This document shows, one piece after another, positions 21,586-31,924 of a DNA stretch of 64,000 bases. Both the position numbers and the translations under genes were made by a program. Where the stretch lies: positions 9,486,001-9,550,000 of the forward strand of contig OY754475.1 of assembly GCA_963575645.1 (NCBI GenBank). Reading direction: 5' to 3'. Every line of letters begins with the position of its first letter. Position 1 is the first letter of the stretch. Below the pieces are notes generated by a model. The model was not told the origin of the DNA. It was given only the letters and a program-made list of their open reading frames with translations, and searched no databases. This stretch comes from Xanthostigma xanthostigma. Its lineage: Eukaryota; Arthropoda; Insecta; Raphidioptera; Raphidiidae.

Positions 21586-22245
21586 TCTATACTAATATAT
21601 AAAGCTGAAAAGTTTGTTTGTTTGTTTGGTAGAACGCGCTAATCTCAGAAACTACTGGTTCGAATTGAAAAATTTTTTTTTGTTGGATAGCGCATTTATC
21701 GAGGAAGGCTATAGGCTATATAATATCACGCTACGACCAATTGGACCGGAGCATCAATGAAAAATGTTGCATGATGTATCTTAAAATTTGTCCGTCATAC
21801 AAATATTATCAGGTGAAATGCCATAACTAAATATTGCAATATTAGCGCCTCACATTCACAAGCCCGGCTAGCTCAGTCGGTAGAGCATGAGACTCTTAAT
21901 GCCAGGGTTGTGAGTTCAAGCCCCACGTCGGCGAATATATTTTTATTTTTTTTATTTTCTACATTGCTTTCTTCTAAGGCTTGCATTTCAATTTTTTAAA
22001 ATTTTATTGCGACTAATTAAAATTAAATAAATCTAATTAATAGCTCATTTGAAAACTGTTACAACTGTATAGGTACCTATATAAAAATAATTTTCCTACG
22101 GTGTTTTCAAATATATATTTATTATATTTTATTTGAACGGTAACTCCGATCATTATGAAATGAACTAAGATGAATGTGCGTACTCATGTCCCCCCCTTCT
22201 CCATTCGTTCTTTTGCACCCGGGTGAAACCGGACGGGACCGCTAG
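21586..22245 (+). mobile_element. Helitron family 1 carrying tRNA-Lys cargo, copy C
   Basis: Begins TCTATACTAATATATAAAGC and ends with the CCCGG/CCGG hairpin, GGGACCG and CTAG before T. At 660 bp it is the longest copy in the window. The cargo lies after CTTAAAATTTGTCCG and is followed by TTTTTATTTTTTTTATTTTC. Confidence 0.9.
21862..21933 (+). pseudogene. tRNA-Lys(CTT) pseudogene inside Helitron copy C
   Basis: The sequence GCCCGGCTAGCTCAGTCGGT, then AGAGCATGAGACTCTTAA, matches eukaryotic tRNA-Lys(CUU), with anticodon CTT in the loop CTCTTAA. The T arm is GAGTTCAAGCCCCAC. The 3' acceptor strand is one base short (GTCGGCG) and the anticodon stem has mismatches. It is the best-preserved of the five tRNA-like cargoes. 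Confidence 0.88.
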
Positions 22246-22498
22246 TATATTATATGCCAACCGGAATATCATATTATTTTACCGAAAAGCTGGCATAACC
22301 CAATTAGCCGTGTGACCGCAGATATAAGCCCGTCACCTGGCGGACTTTTTAGAGTTCAAACGAGAGAAGATTACCGTTCGTCTGCATGAATTATAAGGTT
22401 TTATATCGCATTATGAAAAAGTTGGGCTGGGTTTTTCACGTAAACAAACTCTGATAACTTCTGCAAGCATCACACAGCCAACGTCCAATACTCTTGGT

Positions 22499-23077
22499 TA
22501 GAGCTGTAACAAACCGTATGTATTCGTTACTGAGTAACGGGTACATCGTCTGACTCGAAGTAACGAATCGTTACTTACAAATTCATTTAGTTACACGCAT
22601 TTGAAGGGTACACGGGAAGAAGGCGATTTGTCAGTAAAAATTCGAAATTAATTTTTTATGCCATCTTGTAGCCAAAAGTCGTACCTTTCTGTTGGTGTAT
22701 TCATTTTAGACAAGAATACGCTAGATCAAAAGTTATGAGCGTTGAAAGAAATGCATCAGCAAGTAAATGGCACGAACTTAAAACCTTCAAAATGCTCTCC
22801 TGCACAATTTACATTTTTTTGACAAATCGCCTTTTTCCCGTGTACCTTTCATTTGTCGTATCCATGTCAGTTCGACTCGTTTGATGCAGTTATACGTTAT
22901 ACGAACAAAGTCATACCGTATCACGTATGCGACGCGCCTCGATGCGATGGTACATGCCTGATGCTGTTAGTACACGATTGTATGTCGTATGAAAAGTAAC
23001 GAGTAACGTAACGATACGAAAGTAACGGGTACTGGTTCTTTAAATAACGAATACATACGGGTACTTTTACAGCTCTA
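22499..23077. mobile_element. Non-autonomous hAT element with a nested MITE
   Basis: The ends are inverted: TAGAGCTGTAACAAACCGTA on the left, TACGGGTACTTTTACAGCTC plus TA on the right. Both are followed inward by TGTATTCGTTA. Flanks CTCTTGGT (22491-22498) and CTCTTGAT (23078-23085) are an 8-bp duplication with one difference. The interior is rich in AGTAACG/CGTTACT. The segment 22603-22850 is a separate insertion. Confidence 0.9.
22603..22850. mobile_element. 248-bp MITE nested in the hAT element
   Basis: Inverted ends GGTACACGGGAAGAAGGCGA (left) and TCGCCTTTTTCCCGTGTACC (right) differ at one position. The pairing extends inward through TTTGTCA and outward through GAA. ATTT flanks both sides, possibly a 4-bp target duplication, although ends and superfamily are not certain. 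Confidence 0.8.
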
Positions 23078-23376
23078 CTCTTGATGTTATTAATAAAGTC
23101 AGACAAATGCATTTCAAACCTCCTATGTACAGAGCTAATTACCTCCTAGGTAAGACGAAGCTGTGAGATTCACTTGCGTTGCAACATTTAAATTGTATTA
23201 TTCTATATATTAATTAATTTTTAATCCTCGCTTTAAGATTTCGTAATTAAAAAATGCTAATTAATATACTTAATCCTTACTTTCTGAGACGAAGGCAACG
23301 CAGACTATTATTAAGAATTAATTCCTAAATACAAATAATCCGCTATTATAAATGTCTTTATGTAATAAGTTTGAGA

Positions 23377-23775
23377 CCGAGCGGGGTAGCGTAGAGCACT
23401 AGACTCGCATTCGGGAGGTACCGGGTTCGAATCTCGGCGGGGGCAGATGTTGCTGCGACTTTTTTCTGATGCCTCTCTCCGAGAAACGGTACGGTACCGG
23501 CCATCTTGTTGAGTTTCCCTCAATAATTCCAGATAAATATCGAGATGGTTCCTTATTCAAGACCATGGTCAATTACCGGTCAAACTCCTATGCTCAAAAT
23601 TTGTCTACCTTATTCTAATGTCCTAAAATTCCTTCATTTACTATTAATTCAGTTGAAGGTCAAAAATTGTAGAAAATAACGGGAAGTGTGGTAGAAAAAA
23701 AAACATAGTAATGGTGCGAATGGCGTCTGTTATGACATAAAGTCCAGAAACGGAAGTTAAACGCATTATTATTAT
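23377..23775 (+). mobile_element. tRNA-derived SINE with perfect 14-bp target duplication
   Basis: The head has a pol III A-box region (GGTAGCGTAGAGC) and a B box (GGTTCGAATC). The body contains TCTCCGAGAAACGG, CGAGATGGTTCCTTATTCAA and TAATGGTGCGAATGGCGTCT, and the tail is (ATT)n. TAATAAGTTTGAGA flanks both ends exactly (23363-23376 and 23776-23789). At 399 bp it is a complete copy and the best reference for this SINE family here. Confidence 0.95.
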
Positions 23776-23837
23776 TAATAAGTTTGAGAATTTCAACTTT
23801 TCTTAAAATAAATAACTTCAGTACCTAATTTTAATTA

Positions 23838-24000
23838 TACAGGATATGTTTGCTAAACATATGCCAAAAATTCAACTCTTATTCCGTGGATTATTTAAAA
23901 AGGATTTTGTCCTTTGCTGATTTTCGAAATGACGCTTTGTTTCGAAGTTACAGGACGATAAAAGTTTTTCAACACTAACAATATTATGTTACCTAAATAT
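23838..24000. mobile_element. TA-insertion MITE family AA, single-end copy
   Basis: Matches the left arm of 24017-24536 (TATACAGG..., CATATGCCAAAAA, TTTTGTCCTTTGCTGATTTT, TTTGTTTCGAAG, ACAGGACGATAAAAGTTTTT) and lies just upstream in the same orientation. No right end is present. Confidence 0.75.
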
Positions 24001-24016
24001 CGAATGCTTTTAATTA

Positions 24017-24536
24017 TACAGGGTCTTTGCTAAGCATACGCCAAAAAGTCAACGGATTATTCCCTGGATTATTTTAAAAACATTTTGTCTTTTGCTGATT
24101 TTTGGAACGTCACTTTGTTTCGAAGATACAGGACGATAAAAGTTTTTGACCAATAAAAATTTCAGGAAACAGTATCTTGTCACGTGAGCGACATTGTCAA
24201 ATGCCCACAAACAAACATAGCATTGTGTTCTGTTCAGAGACAATAAACGTTCACTTTTGTTAACATTTGAACTGTCCTCTGCAGCGCACCGAACCCAGCT
24301 TCGATATTAGCATCGTGTGAAGTGAGCACATAAAAGACATCACGAATTCTAGCGCCACAGCACCCTTGAAACCTAGCGACAATTCTAGCCAAGGCTCAGC
24401 GACCTTAATATTTATTTAATAAAATATCTTCGAAACAAAGTGGCTTTTCGAAAATCATCAAATGACAAAATATTCTTCAAATAACCTAAAGAATGAGCCT
24501 GGAAATTTTCGTCGTCTGTTTAGAAAACACCCTGTA
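24017..24536. mobile_element. TA-insertion MITE family AA, complete copy
   Basis: TACAGGGTCTTTGCTAA on the left faces AGAAAACACCCTGTA on the right, with TA on each side. The arms share GATTATTTTAAA/TTTGAAGAAT, ATTTTGTC, GCTGATTTT and CACTTTGTTTCGAAG over about 130 bp. The central part (AGCGCCACAGCACCCTTGAA) recurs at 28318-28380, and the CATTGTGTTCTGTTCAGAGA segment recurs near 62680. The TA target points to a Tc1/mariner-type source. No transposase. Confidence 0.82.
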
Positions 24537-25480
24537 TAGTGAATGATGAGAGGACGATTTTTTTATATACAAAAAGCCTTTGTTTAAATAAATAGTACAG
24601 AGCTGTGAAAAATGTGTCATTAAAACAATTTTAAAATACTAGTTAAAATGGAATTCATTTATGAGTTAAGCCTTTAATTTAAATTTATTTAACAGCAAGT
24701 TTTTTAGGTAGTACGGAAGTTTGTTAAATATATTCGTTATGGTAGAATTGAGTTTGCTTTACTATGACCTGAATCAAAACTTGTTAGAGCTGTTATTTAA
24801 GTAAACATTTTTTTTATATTCAAGTTTCCGTTCAGCGCCTTATTTGGATTCCATTTAACTGGCAAACAGCTGGCAGGCTCAAAGTTACGGAACATATTTA
24901 ATACTGCTGACATGAAATTAATAGTTTCATTTACAATATTTACATTAGTTCTAAGTTGTTTAACAAAAAATACAGTTACTTTATTGCCCGGGCAAATTTT
25001 GGTTTGGCAACTAAATGGTCAAGAAAACAACACATTAATTCTCATTTTACTGTGTCTCTTATTGTTTTGGACGTATTAATTTGGCTCAAAAAATTGGGAC
25101 CGAAATATTCGACTTTCTTTACACCTTCGCCCCTTGCTTCAATTTTTAAAAAATAACTTTCAAGTGTTACTGAAAAATTGTCCATATCAATTGACATGTA
25201 CTCCGTATGACATCACTACTATCCAACAGACCGTGGTAACATCGGTAATTTACCGACCTTGAAACTGCTTTTGCTTGTACGTAGACTGCAGACAATTGAA
25301 GTCACGCCTTGTTCGGTAAGTGATTCATTTTTAATTAAGTACTTAGCCAAAACTTGCTTGGTGCTTTTAAAAACGAAAAACATTTTTCCCCATTTACCTT
25401 TTTCAATAATCAGTGAAAAATAGGACAACTTCCAATAACAAAAAACAGCAGAATTTCCTTTCGTATTTCAATTGGTTTAT
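24537..25480. other. No recognisable gene or repeat
   Basis: AT-rich sequence with short open frames only (24956-25156 on plus, 25219-25428 on minus), none with a recognisable domain. Confidence 0.45.
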
Positions 25481-25580
25481 TACAAAATTTTATCGAGCGG
25501 GGTGGCGTAGTGGTGAGAGAACTAGCCTCGCATTCGAATCCCGGCGGGGACAGATAGAATAGAATAGAATAGAAAAATTC

Positions 25581-25668
25581 TTTTTTTGCTCGACGGGTAG
25601 AAAGCGTCCACTTTCGTCCCGCTGCGCTAAACGAAGTTGCCTCTTCCTGCCTACGTCGAGCAAAAAAA
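25581..25668. repeat. Palindromic module (GCTCGACG type)
   Basis: TTTTTTTGCTCGACGGGTAG faces CTACGTCGAGCAAAAAAA, with AGAAAGCG and TTCCTGC inside. The matching module at about 36591-36652 also has GCTCGACGTAGGCAGGAAG facing CTTTCTGCCCGTCGAGC. Confidence 0.82.
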
Positions 25669-25804
25669 TAGTATACACACCACGGGAAGTAAAGTAAGAA
25701 AGCCTAAGATCACATCTTTGTTGACCTCGGCTTCACCTCGGCCAACAATTATATGTGATCTCAGACATTTCTTACTTTACTTCCCTAGATGTGTAATATA
25801 CTAT
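25668..25804. repeat. Palindromic module (GGAAGTAAAGTAAG type)
   Basis: TAGTATACACACCACGGGAAGTAAAGTAAG... faces ...CTTACTTTACTTCCCTAG then GTGTAATATACTA. The inner stem has AGATCACAT/ATGTGATCT and the centre has GACCTCGGCTTCACCTCGGC. The related module lies at 36480-36590. Confidence 0.82.
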
Positions 25805-26291
25805 ATTTTGACGAAGTCCAGCCAATGGCTGTTCTGCTTAACCATCTTCAATTTTTACATAATATACATAAATAATATTTTACATATAAATGTACAATTA
25901 TTATGTCTTTTGTTCTTGGAAAAAATACATACACTAATAAACCGATATGAAAAATATATAGATGTGGCTGGGACTTTTTCCCCTGCTGCCTCTCACCGAG
26001 AAACGGTAATTCCTGTACTGGCCATCTTGTTCGGGTTTTTTTCATGGTTTCCCTCAATAATTCTAGATAAATATCGAGATGGTTCCTTATTCAATACTTC
26101 CTATGCACAAAATTTGCCTACCTTATCCTAACGTCCTAAAAGTCCTTCATTCTCCCATTGCCATTAATTAAGTGGAAGTTGAAAAATGTAGAAAATAACG
26201 GGAAATGTTGATAAATGGAAAATAGTAATGGTGCGAATGGCGTCGAGAAACGGACGTTAAACACATCATTATTATTAATACATAATTTTAT

Positions 26292-26756
26292 AACTGTCTA
26301 CATTAATAAAGGGTAGTTTGACAAGCACTGCTCTATATTATTTAACATACATCGGGAAACTTACAAATACATAGTCACATGTAATGACTAACTAAGAAAT
26401 TACTCTGTGATAGAACCAAAGTTTAAATCCAATCTTGAAATTAACTTCCGAAACAGATACATCTCTGCTCGCTCCTCTAATCTCAGTGTGGCAGCACTAT
26501 GTTCCACCCCGCCCCCTTTTCTTCCACTGCCGCCGCGGCGGCGGCCCACCCGACCGACATCATCACATATACACGCTTTAGCTTTCATATCGTCTGAGGC
26601 GGTACAACTCTACTATATTATCGTGTTATATTAATTCAGTTCTATTTAAAAATACACAACTATGTTACTTGCAAACTGTTAGAACGAGCTGGGATTCCCA
26701 AAACTACTTATAGAGTAGTCTTAACGTTATTCGATGAAGATAATCTGAAGATAGTA
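26292..26756. other. Sequence with a small GC-rich island
   Basis: Around 26498-26560 there is a GC-rich patch including CCGCCCCC and a GCCGCCGCGGCGGC near-palindrome, inside a 75-codon plus-strand open frame (26407-26634). It stands out from its AT-rich setting but shows no splice-flanked coding signal or domain that I can identify. Confidence 0.4.
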
Positions 26757-26895
26757 ATGCGTTTAACGTCCGTTCCTCGACTTTATGTCATAACAGACGC
26801 CATTCGCACCATTACTATTTTCCATCTATCCCGTTATTTTTCTACATTTTTTCAATTTCAACTAATTAATAGCAATGGGCGAATGAAGGATTTTT
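26757..26895 (-). mobile_element. 5'-truncated SINE, 3' half
   Basis: On the minus strand: AAGGATTTT-side start, GCCCATTGCTATTAATTAG, AGAAAAATAACGGG, TAATGGTGCGAATGGCGTCT, then GGAACGGACGTTAAACGCAT. This matches the 3' part of the SINE at 23377. Confidence 0.85.
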
Positions 26896-26932
26896 TTTTT
26901 TAAATTTTGGACGTCTAGTTTTTTAATATAAT

Positions 26933-27547
26933 TGTTGCGTGCCCCTTGTTGGGACGAGTATGGATTCTGTAGGAATCTTCTAGTAACGACGACAATAACA
27001 ATCGAAAGCAGGTAAAGACCAGACCTTTTCAAAGAATCGCTTGGAGAAACCAATACATGTAAATGAAAGGATATCGAGATGCTTCTAGAACCTTCGATAG
27101 GTGGGGGAAGAAGCTATAAAATGCGAGCGGATCGCTGGCGGAGTCTGTTGTTACTTCTTCGTGAGTTGTGTTGATACAAGCCTGGCGTTGCAGCATAAAT
27201 CAGTTATACTTTGGTGTGTGTAAACCATTGAGTACAATTAAATAAATCTGGTTCTACATAAATAGCTTCTGTAGTGTAAATGCAAGTGTGAATAAGTTAC
27301 TGTACTAGATAAACTTTGTTGTGTTTGTGTGTTGTAAATATTTTGTGTACATAATTTAGTGAATACATTCTCTGTTACTTAAGTTTTTTATTTTATTATT
27401 TGGAACTGCCGTTATTTTATTTCTGTTAACGTTATTATTGCTGTTAAGTTAAAGAAGTGCGCTTTCGTTTGTGTGTTTCACTGTTTTGTTAAACATTTAT
27501 TTTTGTAAATAAATAATTTCCACCACGGACTACAACAGTTTTGTTAA
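26933..27547 (+). mobile_element. Solo LTR fossil with likely 5-bp duplication
   Basis: Begins TGTTGCGTGCCCCTTGTTGG. It has a promoter-like CTATAAAATGCGAGCGG at 27115-27131 and ends after TTTCCACCACGG and ACAGTTTTGTTAA. ATAAT flanks both sides (26928-26932 and 27548-27552). The last 150 bp are shared with the LTRs at 13704 and 52047, so the three belong to one lineage. No coding interior is attached. It looks the best-preserved of the three at its ends. Confidence 0.78.
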
Positions 27548-27552
27548 ATAAT

Positions 27553-28317
27553 TATTTATAAATGAGAGCGTTGTTGGAAATACACAAAAATTTTGCAGAC
27601 AAAATGCTTTCAAATCTCATAATTCCAAAGTTATTAATAAAATACAAATCTGAAAACCATGTTTATTAGTCATTTTAATAAACAAAACGTCAACGATATT
27701 TTTAATCTCGACAAAAAAAGTGAAACAAATGCAGGCGAGCAGAGTTGTTTTGTTTTATTTCACAGGACGCTTGGATCAAGTGACAACGTTGCACAAACGG
27801 GACATTATACAAAGTATGAATATAATAACTATAAAGCTTTTGATGTTTAAATTATGTTCAGGAAGCACAATTAATTTACAGAAAAATATTGTTTCTTTTG
27901 TAGTGACATTTGCGACGACCAACGAAGTCACGCACGTTCACGTTGATCACGCACGCGCATCCAGGGCTGTACACAATCAAATAATTAACTGTAGATGTCG
28001 GTGCGGTTCTGTCTAAGGAAATATTTAACTATTGATTGACAGCAATTAATTCCAAAAAATTATTCTGTTTTATTGTACCTGTTTCCTACACAATAAAAAA
28101 ACATTTTTTTGCTTGGTGTTCTTTTGTTTTTCCATTTTCAAGTCTAAAGTTCGACGAAAACCTTTTTCAAAGCTTAAAGTCTAAAAGGTTTTGTTTAAAA
28201 AAAAATATAGTGTCAGGCCTACCTGCATCTCCCCCCCTCTTGCTACGCTAATGGTCACTGCGTGTGCACCAAATCCATCCTCAAAACTAGCTTAAAAGGA
28301 AAAAAAACAACATAAGA
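27553..28317. other. No recognisable gene
   Basis: Open frames of 63, 98 and 71 codons (27659-28251, plus) show no domain. A higher-GC stretch lies at 27910-27970. No repeat partner seen. Confidence 0.4.
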
Positions 28318-28380
28318 GCCATCACGAAACCCAGCGCCACAGCATGCTTGAAACCTAGCAGCCAAATCTAGCAAGGAATC
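28318..28380. repeat. Fragment of MITE family AA interior
   Basis: CCATCACGAAACCCAGCGCC through TTGAAACCTAGC and TCTAGCAAGG parallels 24339-24395 in the complete AA element. Confidence 0.6.
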
Positions 28381-28445
28381 ATAAGACAAAATAAGCCTCG
28401 TGTGCAGTGGTGTTAAAACACTCTCTCAACAGTGAACATTTAAAA

Positions 28446-28789
28446 TCTATACTAATATATAAAGCTGAAGAGTTTGTTTGTTTGGTTGGTTGAACGCGCT
28501 AATCTCAGGAACTAGTGGTTCAAATTGAAATTTTTTTTTGTTGAATAGCCCATTTATCGAGGAAAGCTATAGGCTATATAATATCACGCTACGACCAATA
28601 GGAGCGGAGCATCAATGAAAAATGTTGCAAAATGTAGCTCAAAATTTGTCCGTCCGACAAAAACTTTTGAACGGTAACTCCGATCATCCTGAAATTTGGA
28701 CATAACATTCATCTCACTAAACGAAGATGAATGTGAGTACTCGTGTATTCGTTCTTTTGCACTCGGGTGAAACCGGGCGGGACCACCAG
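28446..28789 (+). mobile_element. Helitron family 1, short form, copy D
   Basis: Begins TCTATACTAATATATAAAGC after A and ends with the CTCGG/CCGGG hairpin, GCGGGACCAC and CAGT. The terminal CTAG has changed to CCAG. Body as in the 7940 copy, no tRNA cargo. Confidence 0.88.
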
Positions 28790-29443
28790 TTAATTATAAA
28801 TAAACCAAACATAAACGAAATAGGAGACACTACAAATACTAAATTTTAATTGATAACGTAATTAAATAGAATAAATACAGCACTGGACGTTAATTAGAGA
28901 ATCGTTGACAAAGAACACATGTATAACGGTCGAAACACGCGTGATTACATAAGTCATCGATTTAAGAGATCGCACTCGTAGCTCGTTAAAAAGAGAAAGA
29001 GGAGTAATAAGAGAGAACGACATCGTGAAACGGGCGCTTCGACGCGGTGGTGTGAGAGAAACGGATGGAGAAATAAGAAATAAGCGGTCTAGAGAAGTAT
29101 AATGATCAAGGTTCTACCCTCGAAGCGATACGACTGGATGGCTTTTGTTTCAGTTCTCTTGCCGTACTAACAGGTAGCGTGAGGGTAGTGACCGTTGTGA
29201 CGTCACTCGTGTCAATGCAACGTTCAACAGTGAAACATTATATATAATCATTATCAACACGAACGAGGTGGGGAGTTCGACGCGTGTATAACCGAGCGTA
29301 ACGAGTTTATTATCAAAAAAAAACGAAATGTATCGAGTAAAAATAAACTTTCGATGCCTAAAGCATTGGCGTGCAAACGTATTGAGTTTTTGAATGTTCG
29401 CGTTGTTGTAAAAACAAATGTACTATTTTCGCTGACGGAACAA
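28790..29443. other. No recognisable gene
   Basis: Moderate-GC sequence near 28970-29200 with GAGA-rich strings. Open frames on the minus strand continue into the TIR element at 29444 and have no recognisable domain. Confidence 0.4.
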
Positions 29444-30344
29444 ATAGTTGGGAGGACGGCGACAGAAATGGTTAAAGAACACTGGGTGGCAGAAACGTTC
29501 TCTTTCGGGTAGTTTGAGCCCCCTCTCGTGGAGTAGGGGTCTAGCGCGCTGTGATACGCCGCCGAGGCGCATATAAAAACGGCTAAATTCAAAAGTCCTC
29601 TACGAAATGGCAGAAAATGAGTGAACAGCTTCTGGGGGACCTCATAATTGCAGGAAAAATATTTTCTGCCAGTAGGTATAATAAATAAATACAAAATAAA
29701 TAAATTTGAAACAACAAAGCTAGGTGAGTGAAACCGAGCTCAAACGGTTCGTCTTCCTGTAGAGAATCCCGAGGTACAGTTTTCTGCCAAAATCGACCTT
29801 GCAAAAACGCGGAAAGTTTAACATGGTATTCAGGTAAAGCATTAATGACAAGTACATTAACTTGGTTGTGATCTGGCAGTGACAAAATTGGCAGATAATA
29901 TTTTTTACAAACTTTTTGGGTATACTAACAGAAAGCCTGGTAAGAGTTTCTGCCAACGCGCGAGGTTTGCAAATTTCTAACTGTGCAAATTTTGAAGAAT
30001 CATAGAAAGGAAGTGAGGTCACTTGGAGTCATAAAAAATTTTTTCTTGCATTCCGGGCCACTAAATCAACCATTCCGTCAAGTTTTAACTTCAACTTCAA
30101 TTTTTTTTCTTGTTTGAATGTTTGAAAGTATTTTGAAAGTTTCTGCAGGAGGTAAATTGGCAGAAAATCTTTTTTCTGCAACTAGGAGGTCTCCTAGATG
30201 ATGTGTTCAGTCATTTTCTGCCATTTCGTAGACGACTTTTGAATTTTTTTTAAGCTTTGTAGGGGGGGGAATCAGACTACACGTAAGATAACGTTTCTGC
30301 TACAAATGTTCCTTGACCATTTCTGTCGCCATCTTGCTAACTAT
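29444..30344. mobile_element. 901-bp inverted-repeat element with recurrent GGCAGAAA motifs
   Basis: Outer arms: ATAGTTGGGAGGACGGCGAC on the left faces GTCGCCATCTTGCTAACTAT on the right. They continue inward through ACAGAAATGG, GCAGAAACGTT, AATTCAAAAGTC and CTACGAAATGGCAGAAAATG. Arms extend about 220 bp with gaps. GGCAGA or its complement recurs about nine times through the body. A TATAAAA sits at 29570. Overlapping minus-strand frames (29254-30022) have no domain. No clear target duplication, superfamily unknown. Confidence 0.8.
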
Positions 30345-30905
30345 AAGGCCGATTGTATTGATAATCGAATCAACAGACTGTTTATTAACAATAGAATAGA
30401 AAAAATGATATAAACGCAATTTGAGAAATTAAAGGTTACAAAACAGTTCGACTTTAGAGTTAAAGGAAAGGCACGCCACTGCATAAGCAAGTGGAAAGAT
30501 GCGTTGGACTGGTTGTAGGGAATAGTGATGGAACAATGCCGGAAGGACGAAAAAAACAGGAATTGGGAAGGAGTTTTGACGCCAGTTATTTTCACTGACA
30601 TTCATACGAAACAGTGATTTTGTGGGCATTGGTTACATCGCACAAAGCAACAAACGTTCCGCTCGGACAGTTTCGTAGCTTCTTCTTTATATATCCGATT
30701 AGACAAAGTCTTTTAGACGCAGAAATAGTTCATGAAAAACAGTGCCAACAAAAAATCAGTATAGAATATTATGTATGTCGTGTTCCAAAATCACTTAAAA
30801 AAAAAATTCAATGGTATCAAAGAGAGTCGTGATAACTCAAAGATCAGTAACTCAAAATACTCGACATAAGTTAACCGTCGAACCCACTGCCACTGTTATT
30901 CATTA
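30345..30905. other. No recognisable gene
   Basis: Short open frames on both strands without domains, no repeat partner found. Confidence 0.4.
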
Positions 30906-31228
30906 CTAGCGGTTCCGCCCGGTTTCACCCGGGTGCAAAAAAAAATGTGTATGTGAGTACACACATTCATCTTAGTTTACCGAGATGAATGTTGTGTCCA
31001 AATTTCATGATGATTGGAGTTACAAATTTTCAGTTACACTTTGTAAAATTTTTCATCGATGCTCCGCTCCTATTGGTCGTAGCGTAATATTATTTAGCCT
31101 ATAGCTTTCCACGATAAATGGGCTATCCAACAAAAAAAAAAATTTTTAATGTGAGCCGGTAGTTCCTGAGATTAGCGCGTTCAACCAAACAAACAAACAA
31201 TCTCTTCAGCTTTGTATATTAGTATAGA
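30906..31228 (-). mobile_element. Helitron family 1, short form, copy E
   Basis: On the minus strand it begins TCTATACTAATATACAAAGC and ends CCCGG/CCGGG hairpin, GCGGAACCG, CTAG. Carries the family body without tRNA cargo, 323 bp. Confidence 0.88.
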
Positions 31229-31924
31229 TGTCAAATGGGACAACTAGTAAAAAGTTTATTACGATTAAAAAGTGAAATGAAATATGAAAAAAAAGAAAGT
31301 AAACGTTTAAAAAAACTGTGATCAAAAAGTTCAATAATATTAGCTAGCATCACTATTTTTTATGTATTATTACAATTAATAATCCAGCATTTACGAATTG
31401 TCATTTTTTACCTTTGATTTTATGATGTGCCGTAAAAATGCCAGCTTTCGCCGCTAAGCGCGCACGATCGTTCAGCGTCTCCCTTCCAATCAGCTGCACA
31501 GAGCGAATAGGAGTATTGAGTATATGGACACCGCAGCTCAGTTTTTTCGTGCAGCGTTCCCGACACAATCGCGATTCTGCTCTTTTAAAAAGCATTTACG
31601 TAACCAATAGAGGGTTAAATGAAACGAATTCAATGTTAATACGATAAACTCCGCGTACAATTCTCCGGCTTGTGTATGAATCCGTTTGGCTAAAATAGAC
31701 GCTTAATGCTTATACAAACGTTGGCAAGTAGAGTTTATAAACAAATTCAATGAGCACACACCAAATTGTGTATTCAAGAAATTCACTTAAAACAAAGTCT
31801 GTAACACATACACACAGTACAAAATTACTACCAGCACAATAGCGCAGACGAATTTGGGGTCGCATGGCGAAGTGACTTGTTTAAAAAAAATTTTTAAGTG
31901 AAACTTCTTTTATCGCGGTACGGC
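31229..31924. other. No recognisable gene
   Basis: A GC-richer patch at 31440-31600 gives 64-69-codon open frames on both strands with no domain. Nothing else recognised. Confidence 0.4.

Larger units (their letters stand above)
25556..25959. mobile_element. Insertion in the SINE containing palindromic modules
   Basis: Compared with 23377, the SINE is broken between GGGGACAGAT and GTGGCTGGGAC, with AGAT on both sides (25552-25555 and 25960-25963), a likely 4-bp duplication. The insert opens with (AGAAT)n, carries two palindromic modules (25581-25804) and ends in AT-rich sequence. Confidence 0.75.
25494..26279 (+). mobile_element. tRNA-derived SINE, interrupted copy
   Basis: Head GAGCGGGGTGGCGTAGTGGT and GAATCCCGGCGGGG, body TCTCACCGAGAAACGGTAAT, CGAGATGGTTCCTTATTCAA and TAATGGTGCGAATGGCGTC, tail (ATT)n. 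Target duplication ACAAAATTTTAT (25482-25493) and ACATAATTTTAT (26280-26291), one difference. Split by an insertion at 25556-25959. Confidence 0.9.

Noticed and set aside
25637-26131. 164-codon open frame, the longest in the window
   Set aside because: It crosses the palindromic insert and the body of a SINE on the plus strand, so it is a chance frame in repeats.
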